Positions 49,076 to 57,907 of a stretch of 64,000 nucleotides of DNA are shown piece by piece. Every line of letters begins with the position of its first letter. Position 1 is the stretch's first letter. The translations under genes and the position numbers were made by a program. The notes below the pieces were generated by a model. It had not been told where the DNA came from, did not search any database, and was given only the letters and a program-made list of their open reading frames with translations. This stretch comes from Naasia sp. SYSU D00948 (GTDB taxonomy: Bacteria; Actinomycetota; Actinomycetes; Actinomycetales; Microbacteriaceae), in NCBI RefSeq assembly GCF_017916515.1, contig NZ_JAFMTA010000001.1, positions 2,841,127 through 2,905,126 of the forward strand, in the 5' to 3' direction.

Positions 49076-50089
49076 CTACTCCTTGTCGTAGCCCAGCTGC
49101 TCGTAGACCTCCCGCGCCTGCTCGGGCCCGGCGACCGGAAAGACCTCGGTGTAGCTCTGCCGCTCGATCTCCTCGCCGGAGAGGTAGGCGGCGACGTTGT
49201 CGGCCGCGACGGTCGCGATCTTGCGGGGCTGCTGCGCGACGTTGCCGACGAACGGGCTGCCCTCCTCCATCATGATCTCGAGCGTGTCGGGGCCCGCGTC
49301 GATAGCGGTCACCTTCACCTCGGTGCGGCCGGCCTCCTCGAGGGCCTGGACGACGCCGATGGCGGGCTGGTCCCAGCAGGCGACGTGGATGGCGGCGAGC
49401 TCGCCGACCGGGTAGCGCTCAAGCAGGGAGAGGGTCTGCTGGCGGGCGTCCTCGGGGGAGTTCGCGAACTCCTCGGCGAGCTCCGGCTGGAGGATGGTGA
49501 CGTCCGGGAAGTTGGTCTCGAGCGCCTCGCGCCACGAGTCGTAGCGGACGCCGCAGAACTCGAGGGACTCGCCGAAGGCGTTGAAGACGGCGACGTTCCC
49601 GGTGCCCTCGATGGCCTCGCCGAGGATGTTGCCGATCGCCTCGCCCGCGGCCTCGTTGTCGGACTGCGAGTTGTTCACGGCGCTGGGGGAGTCGCGGTCG
49701 ACGCCGAAGACGGGGATGCCCGCGTCCTTCAGCTCGGCGAGCTTCGGCTCGACGGCGTCGTCGCCGAGGATCGTGATGACGGCGTCGACCTGCTGGCTGA
49801 GGAACACCTCGTGGTTCTGCGCGTGCACGGTGTTGTCGCGTCCGCCGTCCGTGGTGAGGACGGTGCCGCCGAGCTCCTCGATCCGCTCGACCGCGCCGTT
49901 GAACGCCTCACGGTCCCAGAAGTGCTGCGTGCCGACGACGGCGACGCCGATGGTCTTGCCGGCGAGCGGCTGGTCGCCGCCGCCCTCGCCCAAGCCGGCG
50001 GTCTGGCCGCTGCTCGCGCTGCAGGCGGTCAGGGCGAGACCGGCGGCCAGGATGGCCCCGGTGAAGGCGAAACGGTGCTTGCGGATCAT
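49076..50089 (-). CDS. Sugar ABC transporter substrate-binding lipoprotein (locus 2)
   Basis: A 337-aa type I binding protein. It has a lipoprotein signal with lipobox LTAC (about residue 23), then TIGVAVVGTQHFWDREAFNG, QQVDAVITILGDDAVEPKLAEL, GIPVFGVDRDSP and AIHVACWDQPAIGVVQALEE, the segments that line the ligand cleft in ribose/AI-2-like binding proteins. The ligand is unknown. ATG at 50089 with GAGGACC upstream. It heads the minus-strand operon binding protein, ATPase, two permeases, FGGY kinase. It is divergent from the PfkB kinase gene. Confidence 0.92.
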   Translation of the reverse strand: MIRKHRFAFTGAILAAGLALTACSASSGQTAGLGEGGGDQPLAGKTIGVAVVGTQHFWDREAFNGAVERIEELGGTVLTTDGGRDNTVHAQNHEVFLSQQVDAVITILGDDAVEPKLAELKDAGIPVFGVDRDSPSAVNNSQSDNEAAGEAIGNILGEAIEGTGNVAVFNAFGESLEFCGVRYDSWREALETNFPDVTILQPELAEEFANSPEDARQQTLSLLERYPVGELAAIHVACWDQPAIGVVQALEEAGRTEVKVTAIDAGPDTLEIMMEEGSPFVGNVAQQPRKIATVAADNVAAYLSGEEIERQSYTEVFPVAGPEQAREVYEQLGYDKE

Positions 50090-50294
50090 GTCGGTCCTCG
50101 TGGTCTTCGGTGCTCGCGCGGTGCGATGCGCGGGGTGCAGGGTCTGGCGCAGCGAGCGTCCGCTGCTCCCTGAAGGCTAGGAACCGGGTCTAACGAGGAC
50201 CAAAGCGGGCGTCACATTGCGACACGTTGGGCGTGCGTCCGGCGTCGTCGCGCCGGTGGGTGCGGTCGCGGTCTCGGGCGGGCACTAGGCTCTG

Positions 50295-50337
50295 CCGGCG
50301 GATCACTGGGAGACCGGCGGATCCGGCGGATCACCGA
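50295..50337. repeat. Short CCGGCGGATC repeats before the PfkB gene
   Basis: CCGGCGGATC begins at 50295, 50314 and 50323; the first two are 19 bp apart. GATCAC recurs again at 50351-50356 just before the ribosome-binding site. This may be a worn member of the 19-bp family, or an operator cluster in the divergent control region of locus 2. Confidence 0.45.
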
Positions 50338-50366
50338 AGAATCACCGGGATCACTGAAGGAGAGCG

Positions 50367-51359
50367 ATGGCGAAGGTACTGACGGTGGGTCTGCACGTGG
50401 CCGACGTGCTGGGGCGATACGTCTCCGCGATCCCCGAGGGCCAGGGCATCGCCCTCCTCGACGAGATCCGCCTCACCGTCGCCGGCACGGCGGCCGCCAC
50501 CGCGGTGAATCTCGCGAAGCTCGGCGTCTCGGTGGACACCGTCGGCGTGGTCGGCGACGACGCGCTCGGTGAGTTCATGTCGCGCACGATGACGTCCGCC
50601 GGGGTCGGCTGCGACCGCCTGCGCGTCAGCCCCACCCACCCGACCTCCGCGACGATGCTCCCGATCCGCCCGGACGGCAGCCGCCCGGCCCTCCATGTGA
50701 TCGGCTCGAACGCGGCGCTGACCGCCGACGACGTGCCCGACGAGGCACTCGACGGCGTCGAGGTGCTGCACCTCGGCGGGTCCTGCCTCCTCCCGGGCAT
50801 CGACGGTGCGCCGAGCGCCGACCTGCTGCGCCGCGCCAAGGAGCGGGGCATCACCGTGACGATGGACTTCATCCCGACCGGGGCCGCGTCGGACCCCGAT
50901 GCACTGCTGCCGTGCTTCCCGTACGTGGACTACGTGCTGCCGAGCCTGGAGGATGCTCTCTCGTTCGCGGGCGCGTCGACTCGGCAGGAGGCGATCGACT
51001 TCTACCTCGACGCGGGCGTCTCGACGGTGATCATCACGATGGGCGGCGAGGGCGTCAGCATCAGCACGAGGGAATCGATCGACGAGCGGCTTCAGGCGTA
51101 CGAGGTCGACGTCGTGGACACCACAGGGTGTGGCGACGCGTTCAGCGCTGGGCTCATCGCGGGGCTCGTCGAGGGCGCGTCCGTGACGGAGGCGGCGGAG
51201 CTCGGGATCGCGTGCGGGAGCCTCGTCGCGACGGGGCTCGGATCGGACGCGGGGATCGTCGATCGGACGTCCTTGTCGGAGTTCCGGGAAGCGACGCCGC
51301 TGGCGGTTTCCGGCGTGACGCTGCCGCCTGCGGCGGTTCCGTCGCCGGTGTGGGGCTGA
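50367..51359 (+). CDS. PfkB-family carbohydrate kinase
   Basis: A 330-aa ribokinase-fold kinase. The N-terminal Gly-rich region reads VGLHVADVLGRYVSAIPEGQ, the AGTAAATAVNLAKLG motif contacts substrate, and the C-terminal signature is DTTGCGDAFSAGLIAGL, whose Asp is the catalytic base. GGEGVSIS marks the nucleotide site. The substrate could be ribose, fructose phosphate, or the sugar taken up by locus 2, beside which it lies divergently. GAAGGAG precedes the ATG at 50367. Confidence 0.9.
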   Translation: MAKVLTVGLHVADVLGRYVSAIPEGQGIALLDEIRLTVAGTAAATAVNLAKLGVSVDTVGVVGDDALGEFMSRTMTSAGVGCDRLRVSPTHPTSATMLPIRPDGSRPALHVIGSNAALTADDVPDEALDGVEVLHLGGSCLLPGIDGAPSADLLRRAKERGITVTMDFIPTGAASDPDALLPCFPYVDYVLPSLEDALSFAGASTRQEAIDFYLDAGVSTVIITMGGEGVSISTRESIDERLQAYEVDVVDTTGCGDAFSAGLIAGLVEGASVTEAAELGIACGSLVATGLGSDAGIVDRTSLSEFREATPLAVSGVTLPPAAVPSPVWG

Positions 51360-51467
51360 CGAAGCGGGTTGCTCAGGGCGCGCAGTTGCCGACGGTGAGG
51401 GCGACCCCATCCGGCCGGCGCCGTTGACGCTTGGCACCGCCGGCGGACACGCAGTGCTCCTGCGAGG

Positions 51468-52364
51468 TCACCGTGTCAGCGAGGCCTGGACCGCGGGAAT
51501 CAGGACTCCGTAGATCATCCAGATCGCGACGCCGATGCCGGCGAGCTTCACGAGGGCGGAGCTCCGCCCGGAGCGACGCCTCGATCCGGTCGCGGTCTTC
51601 CTGCGGGGCGTGGCCGGCTGAGCTGCACGAGCCCGCGCCTTGGTCGGCTGCCGTGCCTCGTGAGGTAGGGCCGCCGAAGCGCCGTCCAGCGGCGCCGGCA
51701 CCGCGCCGTGCAGTTCACGGGCCACGATGGCGTCGAACTGAATGGCAAGCGTCCGAGTATCGATGTCGGAAGCGCCGGAAGCGTGCCACGTCTCCGGTCT
51801 GACAGCGGCAGCGACGATGCGGTCGACCTGCTCCTGGCTGAACACGGGACGGCCCTCGAGGGAACCGAGCAGCTCCCAGTCGGCGACGACGCGCACACCA
51901 CCTTCGGGAGCCGCCTTCACCGTGCGCCTGCCGGGGTTCACGAGGACGATCAGGGGCGTTACGGGCACGACCAAGCCCGAGGCGTCGGTGAGCAGGCGCT
52001 CGGCGCGCGCCGCTTCCGCTGTGGCGAGGCCGATGTAGTTCGTCCGTCGTCCGGACACCAGCAGGCCGTGTCCGCCGATCCAGATGTCCTGGCCCGGGTG
52101 ACTCTTCGTGTTGATGGTGAAGACGCCGGCCGGTCCGATGACGACGTGGTCGATATCGGTGTCGCCGTCACCGACGGGAACCGAGTGCAGCACCGTCCAG
52201 CCGTCCCCGAGCCACTCGAGGATGCCGGCGACCGCCATCTCGCCGAGGGCGCCCCTGTACCAGGACAGCGTCTCGTCGCTCGGGGCGTACAAGCTCCGCT
52301 GGTGCAGTTCTAGGGTGCGCTGCATCAACGACTGAGCTGGGATGCGCTCGCGCAAGTCCGACAT
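51468..52364 (-). CDS. NERD domain protein, second paralogue
   Basis: A 298-aa protein with the layout of the NERD protein at 22595-23401: an N-terminal helical lead, WYRGALGEMAVAGILEWLG, WTVLHSVPVGDGDTDIDHVVIGPAGVF and TINTKSHPGQDIWIGG. A positively charged Ala/Arg/Lys-rich linker (KARARAAQPATPRRKTATG) follows, then one membrane helix near the C-terminus (VKLAGIGVAIWMIYGVLIP). It is probably anchored with the nuclease-like domain in the cytoplasm and may bind DNA. The start at 52364 is chosen by alignment with the paralogue, since no clear ribosome-binding site is visible. Confidence 0.83.
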   Translation of the reverse strand: MSDLRERIPAQSLMQRTLELHQRSLYAPSDETLSWYRGALGEMAVAGILEWLGDGWTVLHSVPVGDGDTDIDHVVIGPAGVFTINTKSHPGQDIWIGGHGLLVSGRRTNYIGLATAEAARAERLLTDASGLVVPVTPLIVLVNPGRRTVKAAPEGGVRVVADWELLGSLEGRPVFSQEQVDRIVAAAVRPETWHASGASDIDTRTLAIQFDAIVARELHGAVPAPLDGASAALPHEARQPTKARARAAQPATPRRKTATGSRRRSGRSSALVKLAGIGVAIWMIYGVLIPAVQASLTR

Positions 52365-52599
52365 GGCTGCCCCGTTCCCGTCGCCCCCCGACGACTCTTC
52401 GAGTACATCGGAGATCGGGAGTAAAGGGGCGGCCCCAATTGAGGCCACAGGCAGGACCGCCATCTTCCGGCAGTCCGTGACGAGCAGTAGCTCGACCCGC
52501 GCGGGAAATGTCGACGCCAAGTTTCGTCTCTGCCGCCGGCCGCCCTGATCCACTCAGCACTCGGGATGCCGCGCGCCTCCGACGCGGAGCCCCTAGAGC

Positions 52600-53964
52600 T
52601 CACGCCGGGGTGCGGGCGTCCCTGCGGAAGGAAGCCCCCGGGTGCTCGGGGGCCAGGTGCGGCGTCCCGGTGTCAAGCAGGCGCTCGCGCAGAGTCATCG
52701 TCGGCAGATCCGTCTCGACGAGACCGCGTACCCGCAGCTCCGGCATCACGAGATCGAGGAAGCTGTCGAACGTCCCCGTGTGGTCGGGCTGCACCAGGAA
52801 GCCGTCGGCGCCGGTCGCCGCGATCGCCTCTTCCGCCTGGTCGACGACCTGCTGCGCGTTGCCGATGAAGGGCGCGCCCATCACGTTGTTGCGCTGGAAC
52901 TCCTCGAGGATCTCCCGCACGGTCGGCGCATTCGGGCCGAGGAAACGCTCGACGTTGGTGCGACCGGTCTGCGTGCTCGCGACGATTGGGTCCATCGGCT
53001 TGTCCGCGTCCATCGCCGACAGGTCCAGGCCGGTGAAGAACGCGTACGCGGCCGCCGCGTCCTCGAGGCTCTTGGTCGCCGTCTGCCGCTCGCGGATCGC
53101 CCGGGCCTCCTCCTCGGTCTCGGCCACTATGAACGTGCCGGCCATCAAGCACTTGATCGATCCCGGGTCCCGGCCGTACTGCTCGGCGCGCCGGCGGATG
53201 TCCGCGATCTGCGCCGCGAGGGCCGGAACCTCCGCCGCGAGGAACACCGCCTCCGCATACTTCGCGGCGAGATCGCGACCGGGGGCCGATGCTCCCGCCT
53301 GGAAGAGGACGGGCGTGCGCTGGGGACCCGGCGGCACGGTGAGGACGCCCTTGGCCGAGAAGTGCGGGCCGTGGTGCTCGATCTCGCGCACCTTGTCGGG
53401 GTCGGCGTAGACGCCGGCCTCCCGGTCGACGACGAGGCCATCGTCGTCCCAGCATCCCTCCCAGAGCTTGAGCGACAGGTCGACGTGGTCGGCGGCGATC
53501 TCGTAGCGCACGTCGTGATCGGTCAGCGGGATTCCGAACAGCCGGGCGGAGGCGTTCTGGCCGGCGCCGGTGACGATGTTCCAGCCGATGCGCCCGTTCG
53601 TGATGTGGTCGAGGGTCGCCATCTTGCGGGCGACCATCGGGGGCTTCTCGACCATGGTGGACAGCGTCGTGACGAGCCCGAGCTTCTCGGTGACGGCGGC
53701 CAGGGCCGGCAGGATCGCCGTCGGGTCGCCCTTCGGGAACTGCACACCGCCCCGGATGGCGTTGGCCGGGATCGCGTCGCCCACAACCGGGTAGCCGTAG
53801 TCGTCCGCGAAGAAGAGGAAGTCGACTCCGGCCTCCTCGCAGCGGCGCGCCATCGTCAGCCAATGGTTCAGGTCGAGGAATTCGGTGGAGGTGTTGTCCG
53901 GCAGCTTCCACGCGCCCATGAGCCCCGCGCACTGGAACATGCCGATCTTCCACGATGCCGTCAT
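52600..53964 (-). CDS. LLM-class flavin-dependent monooxygenase, NtaA/SnaA/DszA type
   Basis: A 454-aa class C flavin monooxygenase. Characteristic blocks are FLDLNHWLTMARRCEEAGVDFLFFADD, then DPTAILPALAAVTEKLGLVTTLST, KMATLDHITNGRIGWNIVTGAGQNASARLFG, and VLFQAGASAPGRDLAAKYAEAVFLA. These enzymes use reduced flavin from a separate reductase to oxidise sulfonates, thioethers, nitrilotriacetate or similar compounds, often for sulfur scavenging. No reductase gene adjoins. AAGGGG lies upstream of the ATG at 53964, and a TAGCGT box (minus strand, 54009-54004) is a promoter candidate. Confidence 0.92.
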   Translation of the reverse strand: MTASWKIGMFQCAGLMGAWKLPDNTSTEFLDLNHWLTMARRCEEAGVDFLFFADDYGYPVVGDAIPANAIRGGVQFPKGDPTAILPALAAVTEKLGLVTTLSTMVEKPPMVARKMATLDHITNGRIGWNIVTGAGQNASARLFGIPLTDHDVRYEIAADHVDLSLKLWEGCWDDDGLVVDREAGVYADPDKVREIEHHGPHFSAKGVLTVPPGPQRTPVLFQAGASAPGRDLAAKYAEAVFLAAEVPALAAQIADIRRRAEQYGRDPGSIKCLMAGTFIVAETEEEARAIRERQTATKSLEDAAAAYAFFTGLDLSAMDADKPMDPIVASTQTGRTNVERFLGPNAPTVREILEEFQRNNVMGAPFIGNAQQVVDQAEEAIAATGADGFLVQPDHTGTFDSFLDLVMPELRVRGLVETDLPTMTLRERLLDTGTPHLAPEHPGASFRRDARTPA

Positions 53965-54257
53965 TCCGCGTCCCCTTCGAGGTATGTGAACTGATCGATT
54001 CAGACGCTACGGCGGCCTTGTTTCGCCCATGTCACAGTCGGGAGAAGTTCGCGCATACGGAGTCGGCGGCGGCGAGTTGCAGCAGGGTGCGGAGGCAGTG
54101 GGGCGCGCACGCGTTCCGCCCTCGTCCACCCCCCTGCCAGTCCCCAGTTCGCGACGTCCTCCGACACGTCGCGGCGCGATCCGGCGCGCCTCTCGCCTGC
54201 TTCGGCGTCGTGGCCGATAGCTTCACAGCCGGCAAGTGATGCAGGTGGGGATAGGGC

Positions 54258-55511
54258 ATGAGTGACGGAATTCAGCTGATCAGTGATGGCGACGGCCTGG
54301 CGGTGATCGGGGACTCGAGCACCATCGAACGGTTCCTGACCTCGGAGGGCCTCTCGTCGAAGGACCTCGGACTAGACCGGCTCAACGGTTCCATCGGCAC
54401 CGCCGCTGCTGCGATCAGGGTCGGCTCGGAGATCTCAGCGAACTCGGGCCGCTGGGTGAAGCTGACGAAGGAGTCGGCGCAGCTGATCGATAAGTACGGA
54501 CTTATGACCAGTTCGAAAACCGGACTGAGCATGGGCGTTGTGCAGGCGAAGGGCGGTCAGATCAAGGGAATCGTCCAGTTCGTGAGCGCGCCTGGCTCGC
54601 TCCTCACAAACCCTGCTGTTCTGTCCAGCGCGGCCGGGATCATGTCGCAGGTCGCGTTGCAACAGGCCATGGACGAGATCACGGATTATCTCGCGACGAT
54701 CGACGGGAAGGTCGACGACGTGCTCCGCGCCCAGAAGGACGCTGTGCTAGCGGACATGATCGGCGTCGACATCGTGATCGCCGAAGGCATGACAATCCGC
54801 GAGCAGAGGGGACGCGTCCCCGAAGTGACCTGGTCCAAGGTGCAGGCAACTGCTCTGACCGTGGCGCGCACGCAGGGTTATGCGCTGCGGCAGGTCGACG
54901 CACTCGCCGAGAAGATGGAGCGCGAATCCGACCTTGGTGAGCTCGCCAGGGAGTCGTCGGAGGCTGCGTCCAAGGTAGAGGAGTGGCTCGCCGTTCTGGC
55001 CCGGTGCTTCCAGCTTCAGGATGCGATCGCCGTACTCGAGCTCGACCGCGTGCTCGACGCGGCCGCGAGTGAGCTGGACGAGCATCGCCTCGCTCTGAGG
55101 GCGGCTCGGCAGAATCGCCTGCATCTCATTGCGCGAAGCACCGAAAACTTGCTGGGGCGCGTGAATGCGGTTGCCGCGAAGGCGAACAAGCGCGTCCTCC
55201 TGCATCCGGGGAAGGCACGCTCTGCAGTGAATTCGGCGAACCGCGTTGCGAGCGCCTTGATGCGCTTCCACGGATGGCTCGGGATCGAGAGCGAGCACGA
55301 GTCGCTGCAGGCCAAACGATGGCTGGAGGCGGCCGCCGAAGCGAGGGACAACGTGCTCGAGACCGGAGCGGACGGCGTCGACGCGGCTAAGAGGCTCGGG
55401 AACGAGACCCTCGACCGCGCGCGGACGGCTACGGGCAGATTGGCTCTCGGGATTGCAGAGCGAGCGCTCCGCCCGCGCGGTGAACGCGAGGAGCGGCCGG
55501 AGGAGGGGTGA
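54258..55511 (+). CDS. Uncharacterised helical protein upstream of mcrBC
   Basis: A 417-aa protein I do not recognise. The first 60 residues are mixed (LISDGDGLAVIGDSSTIERF). Residues about 95-130 form the only hydrophobic stretch (IKGIVQFVSAPGSLLTNPAVLSSAAGIM), which could insert in a membrane. The rest is long amphipathic helix (MDEITDYLATIDGKVDDVLRAQKDAVLADM and beyond), some of it coiled-coil-like. The plan of one hydrophobic hairpin among long helices recalls alpha-helical pore formers and membrane-sensing effectors, which is only a resemblance. It is read the same way as mcrB, 263 bp upstream. Codon third positions are somewhat less GC-rich than in the left part of the window. Confidence 0.8.
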   Translation: MSDGIQLISDGDGLAVIGDSSTIERFLTSEGLSSKDLGLDRLNGSIGTAAAAIRVGSEISANSGRWVKLTKESAQLIDKYGLMTSSKTGLSMGVVQAKGGQIKGIVQFVSAPGSLLTNPAVLSSAAGIMSQVALQQAMDEITDYLATIDGKVDDVLRAQKDAVLADMIGVDIVIAEGMTIREQRGRVPEVTWSKVQATALTVARTQGYALRQVDALAEKMERESDLGELARESSEAASKVEEWLAVLARCFQLQDAIAVLELDRVLDAAASELDEHRLALRAARQNRLHLIARSTENLLGRVNAVAAKANKRVLLHPGKARSAVNSANRVASALMRFHGWLGIESEHESLQAKRWLEAAAEARDNVLETGADGVDAAKRLGNETLDRARTATGRLALGIAERALRPRGEREERPEEG

Positions 55512-55774
55512 CGGATCCCCTCCGAGCAGCCGTGGGACGCGGGCCAGAACCGATGGGGATTTGACCGCGAGCCCGCTGAGGAACCCGGCACACCCGTTCG
55601 GAGGGTTTTCGGAGGCCGCGCAATGTATCGGCGCTACTTGAACAGTTTTCCCCGGTCTCCCAACTGATCGGGGCCGTTCTCTAACCGTTGCCCGTGTCAC
55701 AGGCGGGGCACCCGGGGGGACACGCGCGAACTGCCCGCAGACTGCTTCCAGTCGTCTTCGTTCTGAGAGGAATC

Positions 55775-57907
55775 ATGAACGCACGCACAAATCGCCCATT
55801 GCGCACTCGCGAGATGCTCGCCGTTCTGCGTGATCTAGGGGCTGACCAGCAGCCGGCCCAACGCGCTCACGTTCTTGATTTGGTCCTCCGCCGGATCCCC
55901 CTCGAGGGCGACGAGAACGAGATCCTCGCCTCGGGCAGCAGCAGGGGAGTCGTCAATGTCCGATGGATCTCGGACGATCTCGCAAAGGCGGGCTGGTTGA
56001 TCAAAGTCCCCTCGGGTCGTGGGCTCTGGAGCATCACGCCCGAAGGACTTGCCGCGCTGGAGCAGTATGCGGATCCGGTAGAACTGACGACGGAGGCTCG
56101 CGCTCGTTATTCCGCATGGGTGCGTGACCGGAACCGTTCACGGGCGGAGCGGCTTCGGAGTGTTGTCCTGCCCAGTGACGAAGATCAAGAGCGGGTCTTG
56201 GCTGCCGCCCTCGAGTTCGTCAACCGGGGGCTGAAGGAAGGCACCTCGGTCTTCGCGCCCACCCGCAATATCTGGACGGCGCCCAACGCGGCGAAGCTCG
56301 TCGAGCATTTCGCGCTCGCGGAGGAAGGCGCTGAGACGGGGTTCCTCAACAAACTCGAACGCCAGCTCGCGGACGTCGACGAGGATGCGCGGCTCTTGAT
56401 GGCCGAGATCGTCACGCTGCAGTTCCTTCCGATCAAGGAGCAGATGGGCGAGCGCGCCAAGCTCGACCGCGTGAAGCGAGTGCTCGACCTGATGGAGCAC
56501 CCTGTTCAGGTGCCGGCCGACATCGCGCAGGCCTTTCAGGGCGGCTCGTTCAATCCCGGCCCGGCGATGCAGAACATGCTCCCGGATGGAGTCGAGATCA
56601 TCGTGCGCCTGCTCCACGCCTGGTTCGAGCTCACACCCGAGGAGCAGGAAGAAGCGCTCGAGAACCCGAAGGCATGGCGCGCCCTGGTGCGCGCTGTTCC
56701 CGGGCCCGCCTTCCCATCCCAGCGCAACTCCCTGCTCTACCTGGTGCATCCGAGCTACTTCTCGCCCATAGTCTCCGAGCGGCACAAGCAGCGAATCCGG
56801 GATGCCTTCGTCGGCGAGATTGACTCGGCATCCGGTGACCTCGACGAAGACATTCATCGGATAACCCTGGCCATCCAGGAGAAGAATCAAGGGCCGGCGA
56901 ACTTCTACCAGGAGCCGCTCCGCTCGGTGTGGGACCCGGCTTCACTGGCTCCAGCCGACGGTGAGGAACCGGTTGACGTGGAAACGCCGCCGCAGCCGGC
57001 CGAGCTCACGATCGACGAGCTCGCCGACCACCTCCACATCGACGCGGACTGGCTGTCTTCGACCATCGAGCTGCTGGAACGGCGGAAGCAGCTGATCTTC
57101 TTCGGACCGCCGGGCACGGGGAAGACCTACATCGCGCAGGCGATCGGCCGCTATCTGTCGGGCAGCACGGACACGACATCTCTCGTGCAGTTCCACCCGT
57201 CCTACAGCTACGAGGACTTCTTCGAAGGCTTCCGCCCTGTCTCGAACGCCGACGGAGTCCTCTCCTTCGAGCTGCGTCCCGGGCCGCTGCGAATCATCGC
57301 CGAGCAGGCCAGGAACAACCCCGAGTACAACTACGTCCTCGTAATCGACGAAATCAACCGGGGCAATCTCTCGAAGATATTCGGCGAGCTCTACTTCCTT
57401 TTGGAATATCGTGACCAGGCCATCACGCTGCTCTACGGTCAGCGAGACGCGTCGGGAGCACCCGAGAAGTTCACCCTGCCTGCGAACGTCTACATCATCG
57501 GCACGATGAACACGAGTGACCGCTCGATTGCGCTCCTCGACGCTGCGATGCGTCGTCGGTTCGCGTTCCGCGAACTTCATCCAGAAAAGGATCCGGTCCG
57601 CGGCGTGATCAGGAGTTGGAGTGAACGAAACGGCTGCAAGAATGTCGCCGAGTTGCTCGCCGAACTGAACTCCCGAATCGCTGACGATGCCTTCAAGATC
57701 GGGCCGAGCTACGTCATGAAGGCAGAGGACGAAGCCGATCTCAGTGTGGTCTGGGAGACCGAGATCCTCCCCCTTCTCAGCGAACTTCACTTCGGCGATG
57801 GCGTGGACGTCGGTGACCGCTATGGTCTGGCTGCCATCAAGTCGGCGATCGCAGCCCGGCGCACCGGCGGCCCGAGCAACGAAGGCGAAGGAAGCGCCGC
57901 AGAGTGA
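55775..57907 (+). CDS. mcrB: McrB-like GTPase subunit with N-terminal winged helix
   Basis: The 710-aa protein has an N-terminal winged-helix domain like that of Mrr (residues about 8-95: LRTREMLAVLRDLGADQQPA, GVVNVRWISDDLAKAGWL, GLWSITPEGLAALEQ), a central helical region, and an AAA+ motor at about 430-690. Motor motifs: Walker A GPPGTGKT (444-451), FHPSYSYEDFFEGFRP, Walker B VLVIDEINRGNLSKIFGELYFLLE, the McrB signature MNTSDRSIALLDAAMRRRF. McrB translocates on DNA and with McrC cuts DNA carrying modified cytosines. The N-terminal domain differs from the DUF3578 or methylcytosine-flipping domain of classic McrB, so the recognised mark may differ. GAGAGGA precedes the ATG at 55775; stop overlaps mcrC (GTGA). 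Confidence 0.92.
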   Translation: MNARTNRPLRTREMLAVLRDLGADQQPAQRAHVLDLVLRRIPLEGDENEILASGSSRGVVNVRWISDDLAKAGWLIKVPSGRGLWSITPEGLAALEQYADPVELTTEARARYSAWVRDRNRSRAERLRSVVLPSDEDQERVLAAALEFVNRGLKEGTSVFAPTRNIWTAPNAAKLVEHFALAEEGAETGFLNKLERQLADVDEDARLLMAEIVTLQFLPIKEQMGERAKLDRVKRVLDLMEHPVQVPADIAQAFQGGSFNPGPAMQNMLPDGVEIIVRLLHAWFELTPEEQEEALENPKAWRALVRAVPGPAFPSQRNSLLYLVHPSYFSPIVSERHKQRIRDAFVGEIDSASGDLDEDIHRITLAIQEKNQGPANFYQEPLRSVWDPASLAPADGEEPVDVETPPQPAELTIDELADHLHIDADWLSSTIELLERRKQLIFFGPPGTGKTYIAQAIGRYLSGSTDTTSLVQFHPSYSYEDFFEGFRPVSNADGVLSFELRPGPLRIIAEQARNNPEYNYVLVIDEINRGNLSKIFGELYFLLEYRDQAITLLYGQRDASGAPEKFTLPANVYIIGTMNTSDRSIALLDAAMRRRFAFRELHPEKDPVRGVIRSWSERNGCKNVAELLAELNSRIADDAFKIGPSYVMKAEDEADLSVVWETEILPLLSELHFGDGVDVGDRYGLAAIKSAIAARRTGGPSNEGEGSAAE

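Noticed and set aside
27067-55706. Shared 13-mer GTGTCACAGGCGG at 27067-27079 and 55694-55706, both upstream of genes
   Set aside because: The match does not extend on either side, sits at different distances from the starts, and one such coincidence is not remarkable in 64 kb of biased sequence.
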